NCBI GenBank assembly: GCA_035526585.1
Contig: DATLCC010000081.1
Location: forward strand, 1-40,191
From: JAJPHT01 sp035526585
Lineage (GTDB): Archaea > Thermoplasmatota > SW-10-69-26 > JACQPN01 > JAJPHT01
Direction of reading: 5' to 3'
Length of the DNA: 40,191 nucleotides
Shown here: piece after piece, positions 23,133 through 30,144 of the stretch
How the letters are laid out: each line of letters opens with the position of its first letter
How positions within the stretch are numbered: position 1 is the stretch's first letter
Notes under the pieces: generated by a model
What the model was told of the DNA's origin: nothing
Seen by the model: the letters and a program-made list of their open reading frames with translations, nothing else
The model's database searches: none
Program-made: the position numbers and the translations under genes

Positions 23133-23864
23133 TCACTCCGGCTGCGCGCGCGCCGGCAGGTGTCCGAACATCTTGCGCCCGGCCTCGCCGCGCGCGTTGA
23201 GGCGCAACCGGCGGCGGCGCCCCTCCCCTTCCGAGTCGAGGAAGCCCCATTCGAGCGCGCGCTTGAGCACGCGGTCGGCCACGTTCTGGTCGGCCTGCGC
23301 GCTGGAGCGCTCCTTGAGGAAGGCGCGCTCGCGCAGGCGCTCCACGACCTCCTTCTTGCGCGCGGGACGACCCGCCTTCTCGCCGAGGAGCTCGAGGACG
23401 GCGAGGACGTCGCCGCCAGGTGGATCCAGCTGGAAGGTGGGGATGAACGTGACCTCCTTCACCGGAAAGTCGCCTTCCAGGTCGATGTCCGTCGCCTCGT
23501 AGTCGATGCGCGTGTAGTACGCGTCGAAGCGCCACAGCATCGCCGCGAGGGAGCCCGCGATCGCGCATGTCGTTGGCCCTGTACCAAGGTTCACGTAGAG
23601 ACGGTTGCCGCGCTCAGCCTCGGCGATCGCGCCCATCTCGCCCACGAGGGCGTTGGGGTCCCACACCGCGCAATGGCGCACGCGCGCCTCGATGCCGGCG
23701 GCCTCGAGCTGCTTCAGGACGCGCGCGTGGTAGGTGCGGAGCTTTCCTTTGGGCGGGTCCGTGAGGAGGTAGACGCGGTCCGCGCGCATGTCGAGCGCGG
23801 GTTGCACGATCCGGCGCACCTCGAACCCCTGGCCCGCGATGTGGACGCGCAGGTCGCGTTGCAC
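23133..23864 (-). CDS. CARF-like / winged-helix regulator (HFX_2341 / DUF6293-like)
   Basis: 243 residues from GTG 23864. The N-terminal half begins RVHIAGQGFEVRRIVQPALD with DRVYLLTD, and has the ligand-loop motif YVNLGTGPTTCAIAGSLAAM (about 90-109), the pattern of Rossmann-like CARF domains. The C-terminal part (about 150-243) is a winged helix: VLAVLELLGEKAGRPARKKE, RVLKRALEWGFLDSEGEGRR and LRLNARGE. The arrangement resembles Csa3-type regulators and the HFX_2341 family. CARF domains bind cyclic oligoadenylates in CRISPR type III systems, but no cas gene or array is in this window. A perfect palindrome lies in its promoter. The family assignment is from memory of the motif. Confidence 0.78.
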   Translation of the reverse strand: MQRDLRVHIAGQGFEVRRIVQPALDMRADRVYLLTDPPKGKLRTYHARVLKQLEAAGIEARVRHCAVWDPNALVGEMGAIAEAERGNRLYVNLGTGPTTCAIAGSLAAMLWRFDAYYTRIDYEATDIDLEGDFPVKEVTFIPTFQLDPPGGDVLAVLELLGEKAGRPARKKEVVERLRERAFLKERSSAQADQNVADRVLKRALEWGFLDSEGEGRRRRLRLNARGEAGRKMFGHLPARAQPE

Positions 23865-23895
23865 ACGATGTTCATCATATTCCTTCTACAAATAT

Positions 23896-23918
23896 TGTTC
23901 ACTCATCAAACGTGAACA
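23896..23918. promoter_or_regulatory. operator candidate between CARF-like regulator and divergent operon
   Basis: TGTTCAC-N9-GTGAACA, perfect 7-bp arms. A third half site, TTGAACA, follows 9 bp after the start of the right arm. It lies 31 bp before the regulator start and 32 bp before ATG 23951, in locally AT-rich DNA that includes an AATATT stretch usable as TATA. Confidence 0.72.
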
Positions 23919-23950
23919 GCTTGAACATTCCTTGCGCCGCTGGAGGAGCC

Positions 23951-24100
23951 ATGGAAGCGAAGAAGCTCCACGACCTGCGCTCCGACCTCCCGACCCTCGG
24001 CCGCCTCGCGCCTCGCGCCCAGCGCAAGTACTTCTGGATCGACGACCCCGACCTCGCCCCCGCGCCGCGCAAGGAAGTCCCGCTCACCGCCTGGAGCTGA
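23951..24100 (+). CDS. small protein, unknown function, first gene of the divergent operon
   Basis: 49 residues: MEAKKLHDLRSDLPTLGRL, then APRAQRKYFWIDDPD, ending KEVPLTAWS. A GGAGG lies 4-8 nt before the ATG, which strongly supports translation. Charged, without a membrane segment or signal. The stop is 4 nt before the next ATG, so it is co-translated with the nuclease-fold protein and may be its small partner. No family recognised. Confidence 0.65.
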   Translation: MEAKKLHDLRSDLPTLGRLAPRAQRKYFWIDDPDLAPAPRKEVPLTAWS

Positions 24101-24104
24101 GCGC

Positions 24105-24512
24105 ATGGCCGCCCTCGTCCCTCTCTGCGAGATGCCCCCCTGGTGGGAGCCTCAGGCGTTCCGCGAGCTTGCACAGGCCGAGCTGAGCGCGCTCTTCGCG
24201 ACGCATCTGTGCGCGAAGCGGCTGCGCGGCCACCCGCGGCCCTTCGACCTCGTGAGCGAAGACTCGACCCTCCTCGGCATCGTCCTCCCGCGCGCGACCC
24301 GCGGCCGCCAGTTGACGGCGCTCCAGCGCGCCGAGCTCTCCGAGGCCGTGCTCCTCCTCACCTGCGCGCCCGCCCAGCAGCGCGTGCTCGTCGTGGGCGA
24401 CGACCCCGAGCGCCTGCGGCCGTGGCTCGCGGTGTACGGGCACCTCGCGCACGGCATCGAGATCTGGCACCTGCGCGCGCCCGGCGAGCTCTCGCGCATC
24501 GCGATGCCGTAA
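24105..24512 (+). CDS. PD-(D/E)XK-fold-like protein, active site apparently degenerate
   Basis: 135 residues. The order of segments resembles small PD-(D/E)XK nuclease-like proteins: an N-terminal helix, a core PFDLVSEDSTLLGIVLP, a long helix (LQRAELSEAVLLLT), a strand RVLVVGDDPERLRPW, and LAVYGHLAHGIEIWHL near the end. In the intact family the core strand pair carries D and a D/E-x-K after the turn. Here the turn is GIVLP, so the Lys is missing and cleavage is doubtful. It could be a DNA- or protein-binding derivative. The call is from pattern memory and needs a profile search. It is translated with the preceding 49-residue protein. Confidence 0.5.
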   Translation: MAALVPLCEMPPWWEPQAFRELAQAELSALFATHLCAKRLRGHPRPFDLVSEDSTLLGIVLPRATRGRQLTALQRAELSEAVLLLTCAPAQQRVLVVGDDPERLRPWLAVYGHLAHGIEIWHLRAPGELSRIAMP

Positions 24513-24544
24513 GCCTTGAACCGGCGCGCGCTCCTGCGGGCGCG

Positions 24545-25174
24545 ATGAAGATCGGTATCCTCGGGAGCGGCGATGTCGGGCAGGCACTGGGCCGCGGGCT
24601 CGCGCGCCACAAGCACCAGGTGACGCTGGGCACGCGGGATCCCGCCAAGCTCGCGGCGTGGCAGAAGGAGACGGGCCAGAAGGTCGGGAGCTTCGCCGAC
24701 GCGGCGGCGTTCGGCGAGATCGTCGTCCTTGCGCTCCAGGGCGCCGGCACGGAAGCCGCGCTCGAGCTCGCGGGCCCGCAGCGCTTCGCCGGCAAGCTCG
24801 TGCTCGACGCCACGAACCCGCTCGATCTCTCGAGCGGCGCCCCAGGGCTCTTCGTAGGCACGAGCGATTCCCTCGGCGAGCGCGTCCAGCGGAAGCTCCC
24901 GCAGGCGCGCGTCGTGAAATGCTGGAACACCGTCTCGAACGCGCAGATGATCGACCCCCGCTTCGAGGAAGGCGTTCCCCCGATGCTCATCTGTGGCAAC
25001 GACTCGGCCGCGAAGAAAGAGGCGGAGCAGCTCCTGCGCAGCGTCGGCTGGCCCGGCGTCGAGGACGCGGGCGACATCAGCGCGGCGCGCTGGCTCGAAG
25101 CGCTCGTGCCGCTGTGGGTGCGCATCGGGGCGCCCAAGGACATGTGGGGGCACGCGTTCAAGGTCGTGAAGTGA
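24545..25174 (+). CDS. NADPH-dependent F420 reductase-like protein
   Basis: 209 residues. The Rossmann start KIGILGSGDVGQALGRGLAR and the GTRDPAKL turn select NADP(H). VVLALQGAGTEAALELAG, VLDATNPLDLSSGAPGLFVG and VVKCWNTVSNAQMIDP follow the order seen in Fno-type F420H2:NADP oxidoreductases and related NAD(P)-binding proteins. Many members are not true F420 enzymes, so the cofactor is uncertain. It lies 32 bp after the nuclease-fold gene on the same strand and may be the third gene of that operon, although a CCTTGAACC element just upstream could be its own promoter. Confidence 0.82.
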   Translation: MKIGILGSGDVGQALGRGLARHKHQVTLGTRDPAKLAAWQKETGQKVGSFADAAAFGEIVVLALQGAGTEAALELAGPQRFAGKLVLDATNPLDLSSGAPGLFVGTSDSLGERVQRKLPQARVVKCWNTVSNAQMIDPRFEEGVPPMLICGNDSAAKKEAEQLLRSVGWPGVEDAGDISAARWLEALVPLWVRIGAPKDMWGHAFKVVK

Positions 25175-25180
25175 GCTCGC

Positions 25181-25212
25181 GCATTCCGCGCGCCGTTCCA
25201 GAAACGGAATGC
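25181..25212 (+). terminator. hairpin after the F420 reductase-like gene
   Basis: GCATTCCG (25181-25188) pairs with CGGAATGC (25205-25212), with a second possible inner stem CCGTT/AACGG. It lies 7 bp after the stop and before dodecin. Confidence 0.5.
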
Positions 25213-25235
25213 CCGCGCGCCGCCCCTGCCCGCCG

Positions 25236-25589
25236 ATGACCGTCTACAAGCTCATCGAGGTCGTGGGAACGAGCGGCACGAGCATCGACGACGCCATCCG
25301 CGGCGCGATCGAACGGGCGAGCACGAGCGTGGACGATCTGCAGTGGTTCGAGGTGAAGGAGATCCGCGGGCGCATCGGCCAGGGCAACTCGCTCGAGTTC
25401 CAGGTGAAGGTGAACATCGGCTTCACGGTCCACGCGCCCTCCGACGTCGACACGCGGAAGACCGGCGCGCGCGAGGCGACGTCGCGCCAGACGCGCAGCG
25501 CAGCCGCGCAGCTCGTCGCGAAGAAAGGCGGTCGCCGGCGCTCCGACCTCGCGAAGAACTTCGAGGAGCAGCGGCGCGGCCGATCGTGA
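25236..25589 (+). CDS. dodecin with a basic C-terminal extension
   Basis: 117 residues. The first 66 are a complete dodecin: YKLIEVVGTSGTSIDDAIRG, SVDDLQWFEVKEIRGRI and LEFQVKVNIGFTV, with the flavin-stacking Trp37 and Gln56 in the right places. Dodecins form 12-subunit hollow shells that store or buffer flavins. They are normally 65-75 residues. Here about 50 extra residues rich in Arg, Lys, Thr and Ser follow (ATSRQTRSAAAQLVAKKGGR), which would line or decorate the shell and could bind nucleic acid. Its stop abuts the convergent dehydrogenase stop with no gap. Confidence 0.88.
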   Translation: MTVYKLIEVVGTSGTSIDDAIRGAIERASTSVDDLQWFEVKEIRGRIGQGNSLEFQVKVNIGFTVHAPSDVDTRKTGAREATSRQTRSAAAQLVAKKGGRRRSDLAKNFEEQRRGRS

Positions 25590-26744
25590 TCACGGCTTCA
25601 GCAGCACCTTGACGCAGCCTTCCTCCTTCTTGTTGAAGATGGAGTATGCGTAGGGCGCCTCTTCGAGCGCGAAGGTGTGCGTGAACAGGTCGTCGCCGCG
25701 CAGCTTCCCCGCGACGACGTCCGCGAGGAGGCGGTCGATGATCTCGTGTACGTACGCTTGTCCGCCCTGCACCTTGAGCCCCTTGTCGACGAGCTGGCTC
25801 AGGGGGAAGTTGTCCATCGGCGTCCCGTAGATGCCGACGACGCCCACGCTCCCGCCGCGGCGCACCGCGTCGAAGCAGCGCGAAAGGACCTTCATGGATC
25901 CCCGCTGCAGGTGGACGAGGTTCGCGGCCTTCTCGACGATGGAGCGGTCCGCCTCCATGCCGACGGCGTCGATCGTGCAGTCCGCGCCGCGTCCGTCGGT
26001 GAGGCCGCGGATGAACTCGACGGGATCCTCCTCGTCCGGGTTCACCGTCGTCGCGCCGGTGAGCCGCCGCACGAGCGCGAGCCGGTAGTCCTGCGGGTCG
26101 ACGACGATGACGCGGTCAGCGCCGCGCAGGCTAGCGATGCGCGCGCTCATCGCGCCCACCGGGCCGGCGCCGAAGATCGCGACGCTCGAGCCGGGCTTGA
26201 CGTCGGCCCATTCGTTCGCCCACCAGGCCGTGGGCAGGACGTCCGTCAGAAGCACGGCCTGCTCGTCTTTGAGGGTCGATGGGATCTTGCGCGGCCCATG
26301 GTCGGCGAAGGGCACGCGCACCCGCTCCGCCTGCCCGCCGTCATGGCCGCCGTAGAGATCGGTATAGCCGAAGAGCCCAGCCCCCTTCCCCTTGAGGACG
26401 CCGCCTTCGGGGCCGTACATGCGGTTGCTGTTCTCGCAATGCGTCGGCATCCCGTGCTGGCAGAACCAGCACGTGCCGTCGGCGACCGGGAAGGGGACCA
26501 CGACCCGGTCGCCGGACTTCAGGTCGGAGACGCCCTCGCCGACCTCCTCGACGACACCCATGAACTCGTGGCCGAGGACCATCTTCTTGAGCTGCGGCAG
26601 GAGGCCGTTGTAGATGTGGAGATCGCTTCCGCAGATGCACGTGCTCGTGACGCGGATGATCGCATCGCGCGCGTCCTGGATCGTGGGATCGTCCCATTCT
26701 TCGACGCGCACGTCCTTCGGCTTGTGGAACACGACGGCCTTCAT
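25590..26744 (-). CDS. zinc-dependent alcohol dehydrogenase (formaldehyde dehydrogenase-like)
   Basis: 384 residues of the medium-chain dehydrogenase family. Catalytic zinc ligands are in CICGSDLHIY and LGHEFMGVVEEVGEGV. The structural zinc lobe is partly kept (CWFCQHGMPTHCENS, three Cys visible). The nucleotide site AIFGAGPVGAMSARIASLRG is followed by VVDPQDYRL, where the acidic residue favours NAD over NADP. The insertion after SNRMYGPEGG and the overall length match the glutathione-independent formaldehyde dehydrogenase subgroup. The substrate is not proven. It lies 58 bp downstream of radA on the same strand. Confidence 0.9.
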   Translation of the reverse strand: MKAVVFHKPKDVRVEEWDDPTIQDARDAIIRVTSTCICGSDLHIYNGLLPQLKKMVLGHEFMGVVEEVGEGVSDLKSGDRVVVPFPVADGTCWFCQHGMPTHCENSNRMYGPEGGVLKGKGAGLFGYTDLYGGHDGGQAERVRVPFADHGPRKIPSTLKDEQAVLLTDVLPTAWWANEWADVKPGSSVAIFGAGPVGAMSARIASLRGADRVIVVDPQDYRLALVRRLTGATTVNPDEEDPVEFIRGLTDGRGADCTIDAVGMEADRSIVEKAANLVHLQRGSMKVLSRCFDAVRRGGSVGVVGIYGTPMDNFPLSQLVDKGLKVQGGQAYVHEIIDRLLADVVAGKLRGDDLFTHTFALEEAPYAYSIFNKKEEGCVKVLLKP

Positions 26745-26802
26745 GGCGACGCTGCGCGCGCGCTCGCGTTTGTGGCGCGTGGCCGCGTCGTCTCTGGCAG
26801 GC

Positions 26803-27825
26803 TCAGTCGCGGATGCCTTCGGCGAGCACGGAGACGACGGCCTCGCCTTCGGGAAGGTGCGGGCTGTCGATCAGCCGCACGATGCGCTTGTTGCCCTTCG
26901 ACTTGCGGAGGTACATGCGGAAGGTCGCCGTGTGGCCGACGATGTGGCCGCCGACGGGTCGCGTCGGGTCGCCGAAGAACGCATCCGGCTTCGCGTGGAC
27001 CTGGTTCGTGACGGCGATGGCCGCGTTGTTGAGGTCGCCAAAGCGCAGGATGTCGTGCATGAATTTGTTGAGCTTCCCCTGGCGGTCCGCGAGCGTCCCG
27101 CGGCCGATGTACTCGGCGCGGAAGTGCGCCGTGAGGCTGTCCACGATGAGGAGCTTGATGTTCTTGTTCTTCGCGAGCTCCATCGCCTTCTCCGCGAGGA
27201 GCATCTGGTGGTGCGAGTTGAACGCGCGCGCAACGTGGATCTTCGCGAGCGCCTCCTTGGGATCGAGGCCCACCGCCTCCGCCATGGCGACGATGCGCTC
27301 GGGGCGGAACGTGTTCTCGGTGTCGATGACGATGACCTCGCCGCCAAGGCCCCCATCTTCGGGGGGGAGCTGCACGTTCACCGCGAGCTGGTGCATGAAC
27401 TGGGTCTTGCCCGACCCGAACTCGCCGTAGAACTCGGTGATCGCCTGCGTCTCCACGCCGCCGCCCAGGAGCTCGTCGAGCGCCTTGCTGCCCGTGTGGA
27501 TCTTGCCGACCTTGCTGCGGCGGTCCGCGATGACGTCGCCCGTCTCGAAGCCGCCCACGTCGGCCATCTGGCGGGCGGACTGGATGATCTTCACGGCGAC
27601 GGCGTCGCCGATGTCGCACGACTCGGCGAGGTCCTTGGGCGCGGCGACGGCGATGCTCATGAGGTCCGTGTAGCCGGCCTCCTTGAGCTTCTCCGCCGTC
27701 GCGGGCCCCACGCCGGGCAGCTCCGAAATGTCGGTGATCTTCTCTTTCTTGTTCGGTTCGTCGGCGGCCATCTCAGTGACCTTGGGTTCTTCCTGGATGG
27801 TCACGGTCGCGCTCTTCTTGGCCAT
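26803..27825 (-). CDS. radA: DNA repair and recombination protein RadA
   Basis: 340 residues. The N-terminal helix-hairpin-helix (ISELPGVGPATAEKLKEAGY) is followed by the polymerisation-motif linker with GGFETGD, Walker A GEFGSGKT (134-141) and Walker B KLLIVDS. DNA loops lie around RGTLADRQGKLNKFMHDILR and VHAKPDAFFGDPTRPVGGHI, with ATP-cap residues in the latter. All marks of archaeal RadA are present at normal length. It forms nucleoprotein filaments for strand exchange. The first 25 residues are a charged low-complexity extension. It is divergent from the rhodanese gene with a 55-bp gap. Confidence 0.97.
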   Translation of the reverse strand: MAKKSATVTIQEEPKVTEMAADEPNKKEKITDISELPGVGPATAEKLKEAGYTDLMSIAVAAPKDLAESCDIGDAVAVKIIQSARQMADVGGFETGDVIADRRSKVGKIHTGSKALDELLGGGVETQAITEFYGEFGSGKTQFMHQLAVNVQLPPEDGGLGGEVIVIDTENTFRPERIVAMAEAVGLDPKEALAKIHVARAFNSHHQMLLAEKAMELAKNKNIKLLIVDSLTAHFRAEYIGRGTLADRQGKLNKFMHDILRFGDLNNAAIAVTNQVHAKPDAFFGDPTRPVGGHIVGHTATFRMYLRKSKGNKRIVRLIDSPHLPEGEAVVSVLAEGIRD

Positions 27826-27880
27826 GTGAGACCACGAACGGCGTGCTCCGCATCACCCAGAACCCGGGTGAACTGAAACT

Positions 27881-28285
27881 ATGCGTCCCAGCCATGAGGT
27901 TTGTCCTCTCCTTCGTGCAAGCTTCATGCGGCAGCGTCGCCTCGCGGCGCGCATGCAGCTCGACGACGACGAGGCGCCCAGCGTGGACGTGACGGAGGCC
28001 GCGCGACGCCACTCGGCAGGCGAGGTCGTCCTCCTCGACGTTCGGGAAGGATACGAGCTCTCCCGCGCGCAGGTCGAGGGCGCGCTCCACATCCCGATGC
28101 GCGAGGTCCCGTCGCGCCTCGCGGAGCTCCCCAAGGACAAGCCCATCCTCGTCCTCTGCCACCACGGCGGGCGATCGCAGGCCGTCGCGGACTGGCTGGG
28201 AGACCAGGGGTACGAGGCCGCGAACGTCGAGGGCGGGATCAACGCTTGGTCCGCTCGCGTCGACCGTTCAATACCGAAGTATTGA
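27881..28285 (+). CDS. rhodanese-domain sulfurtransferase
   Basis: 134 residues from ATG 27881 (ATG 27926 is a good alternative and would drop 15 poorly conserved residues). A single rhodanese domain: VVLLDVREGYELSRAQVEGA, LHIPMREVPSRL, then the active-site loop ILVLCHHGGRSQAVADWLG with the persulfide Cys in CHHGGRS, and the end VEGGINAWS. It carries sulfane sulfur to an unknown acceptor. The last 16 codons are the left arm of a large inverted repeat whose right arm lies past the stop, and the stop codon itself is inside the inner stem. Confidence 0.88.
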   Translation: MRPSHEVCPLLRASFMRQRRLAARMQLDDDEAPSVDVTEAARRHSAGEVVLLDVREGYELSRAQVEGALHIPMREVPSRLAELPKDKPILVLCHHGGRSQAVADWLGDQGYEAANVEGGINAWSARVDRSIPKY

Positions 28286-28305
28286 GCGGTCGGACCAAGC
28301 GTTGA
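28239..28305. repeat. inverted repeat built on the rhodanese 3' end
   Basis: TCAACGCTTGGTCC (28239-28252, coding) pairs perfectly with GGACCAAGCGTTGA (28292-28305, after the gene). Inside, CCGTTCAATAC (28264-28274) pairs with GTATTGAGCGG (28279-28289) around CGAA with one mismatch. The TGA stop (28283-28285) lies in the inner stem. Confidence 0.8.
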
Positions 28306-28606
28306 GAGGACGCGAGGCCGCGCAGCGGCCGGTCGCCCGATGGCGACGCGTCCGGATCGCCTGCGACCGCAGTCGCTGGCGACAGGACGAAGCCCCGGGA
28401 GCGAACTGGTTTCCCGCAGGAAACCGGTTCGCGTAGAGGGGATTCGTCCGGATCAACGTGTGGGCGGCGAAGGTGGATCCGCGCGTCGGGCGCTACTAAG
28501 CATCCGACGGGCCGAGGCTTAGGCTGAGGCCGAGGATTGCCCTCGTCCTCGTCCTCGTCGCTCGTCCTCGTCCTCGTCCTCCCTAAGCCTCGGCCTCAGC
28601 CTCGAC
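28306..28606. repeat. hairpin-rich gap between convergent genes
   Basis: No gene is supported here. GCGAACTGGTTTCC (28401-28414) pairs with GGAAACCGGTTCGC (28419-28432) around CGCA with one mismatch. GGCTGAGGCCGAGG (28522-28535) pairs with CCTCGGCCTCAGCC (28588-28601), and CCGAGGCTTAGG with CCTAAGCCTCGG, enclosing about six CCTCGT units (28541-28583). The last stem ends 5 bp before the convergent stop at 28607 and probably terminates both transcripts. Confidence 0.7.
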
Positions 28607-29161
28607 CTACGTCAGTGCGAGATACCCCTCGTACGCCGCGAGCACGACGAGGAACCGCACCGCGATCCCCCCGAGCACCGCGAAGAACGTGTGCCAGCGC
28701 GGCAGCCCGAGCGCGCGTCCCGCGAGCGTGCCGAGGATGCCGCCGCCGCTGTGGAAGGGGAGCGCGATGATGGCGGCGAGCGCGAGGGCGAGGCCGCGGC
28801 GCGCAAGGCGCGAGGCACGCACGCGCGCCTCGAAGCGCGCGACCTTGGGGGCGAAGCGCGCGAGGCGCTCGACGGGGAACGCGAGGAGGACGACGAGGAC
28901 GACGCTCGCCTCGACGCAGAGGAGGAGGAATACTGCGTAGGGTGCGGGGAGCCCGAAGATGGGCTCGGCAGCGGCGACCCACGCCTCCTTCGCGAGCGGG
29001 GTGACGAAGTACGCGACCGCGAGCTTCGCGCTCGGGATGAACCAGCCGCGCGCCGCGACGAAGACGAGGAGCGCGATCCCCGCCGCGAAGGCGAGGCCTG
29101 GTACGATCCGCCACCACGACGAGGGCGCGTTCGCGTTCGCGGGCGAGGGAAGTGTCGTCAT
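28607..29161 (-). CDS. small multidrug-export family membrane protein (COG2426-like)
   Basis: 184 residues from ATG 29161, which overlaps the stop of the upstream gene as ATGA. About four to five spans are visible (IVPGLAFAAGIALLVFVAAR, YAVFLLLCVEASVVLVVLLA, RGLALALAAIIALPFHSGGG, TFFAVLGGIAVRFLVVLAAY). A conserved-looking loop HSGGGILGTLAGRALGLPR sits where the family has its PxPGTGAW-like signature. The family name is historical and no transport activity is established. Co-translation with an ssDNA-binding protein is odd and may only reflect gene order. Confidence 0.68.
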   Translation of the reverse strand: MTTLPSPANANAPSSWWRIVPGLAFAAGIALLVFVAARGWFIPSAKLAVAYFVTPLAKEAWVAAAEPIFGLPAPYAVFLLLCVEASVVLVVLLAFPVERLARFAPKVARFEARVRASRLARRGLALALAAIIALPFHSGGGILGTLAGRALGLPRWHTFFAVLGGIAVRFLVVLAAYEGYLALT

Positions 29162-30027
29162 GCGCGCTCCCACGCGCTTTCGGGCGTCGTGTGCCACTCG
29201 GTCGTCGCGCCCTTCACCTTCGAGCGCAGCGCGGTCACCCGCACGGCCGCGCCCTCGGGGATCGCGCGCACGGCCTTCACGGCGAGGTCCCACGCGACGA
29301 CGCGTCGGATGCCTTCAGCCGTCTCGACGTCGACGTCACACGCGAAGCTCGTCGTGCCTTCCTTGTGCACCGGGCGCGTCGGCGACACCCACGCGAGCTT
29401 GCCTTCGAGGCTCGTGGGAAGCTCGTCGATGGGGAGCCTCGTCTGCACGGCTTCCTTTTCCGGGGCGACGTCGGCGAGGAGCTTCGCTTTCGCGGGATCG
29501 AGCGCGCCCTCTACCTCGAGCACGCTCCACGGGCCCACGTGCAGCTCGAACCCGAGCTTGCCTTCCTTCACGCGCGCGTTCACGACGGTGAGGTGCATCC
29601 CGGGACGCAGCTCCTCAGCGCGATCCACGTCCTTGTCCCAGAAGACCAGTCGCGTCTCCGCGGTCGCGTCCGCCACGAGGACGTTCACGACCCGCCCCGG
29701 CTCACGGCCGGGACGGTCGAACGTGCGCGGCGGATCGATGCGCTCGACGCGCACGCGCACCGTGGCCTCGCTGCGGCCCCTGAGCTCGTCGAGCGTGGCA
29801 TACGCGCCCTCGTTGAGGCCGAGCTCGTCGAGCACGAGGAGCCCGAGCGCCTCGTCGTCGAGGAGGCCGCCGAACTGCGCGCCCGCGTCGCGGAAGCGGC
29901 GCTCGAACTCCGCCTGTGGCACACGGTCCTTCACCTTCGCGTAGAGGGAAGCGAGCGCGGGGTCCACGGGCGGGGGAGGCCCCACCCGGACTTGACGCTT
30001 CTGCCCGGCCGCCCAGAAGCACGACAC
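29158..30027 (-). CDS. RPA-like single-stranded DNA-binding protein (OB folds)
   Basis: 289 residues from GTG 30027. The N-terminal helical region (ASLYAKVKDRVPQAEFERRF, FGGLLDDEALGLLVLDELG) is the one that precedes the first OB fold in euryarchaeal RPA proteins. An OB fold follows (VRVRVERIDPPRTFD, VVNVLVADATAETRLVFWDK, LRPGMHLTVVNARVKEGKL, ELHVGPWSVLEV). A second, more divergent OB-like segment ends the protein (KLAWVSPTRPVHKEGTTSF). No zinc finger is seen. A role in binding ssDNA in replication or repair is likely. The start is uncertain; GTG codons further in are possible. The palindrome at 30052 lies 24 bp upstream. Confidence 0.75.
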   Translation of the reverse strand: MSCFWAAGQKRQVRVGPPPPVDPALASLYAKVKDRVPQAEFERRFRDAGAQFGGLLDDEALGLLVLDELGLNEGAYATLDELRGRSEATVRVRVERIDPPRTFDRPGREPGRVVNVLVADATAETRLVFWDKDVDRAEELRPGMHLTVVNARVKEGKLGFELHVGPWSVLEVEGALDPAKAKLLADVAPEKEAVQTRLPIDELPTSLEGKLAWVSPTRPVHKEGTTSFACDVDVETAEGIRRVVAWDLAVKAVRAIPEGAAVRVTALRSKVKGATTEWHTTPESAWERA

Positions 30028-30051
30028 GACGTCCTCGCGAAAACGCGAAGC

Positions 30052-30067
30052 GTAACCGAATGGTTAC
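30052..30067. promoter_or_regulatory. 16-bp palindromic operator candidate, copy 4
   Basis: GTAACCGAATGGTTAC, perfect 6-bp arms. It lies between the divergent RPA-like gene (start 30027) and phospholipase C-like gene (start 30145). On the right it is followed by CTATCTTG, GCGCTGGAT, TCCATCGA and CCAGAA, closely like copy 2. Confidence 0.72.
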
Positions 30068-30144
30068 CTATCTTGTGCGCTGGATTCGTCTCCATCGACC
30101 AAGCTGCCAGAAACGAGGTCAAGCGGGGAGGCGAACATGCCCAT

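Noticed and set aside
29152..30144. Upstream part of a long plus frame joined to the phospholipase C-like gene
   Set aside because: It is antisense to the RPA-like gene; the real protein begins at the signal peptide at GTG 30145.
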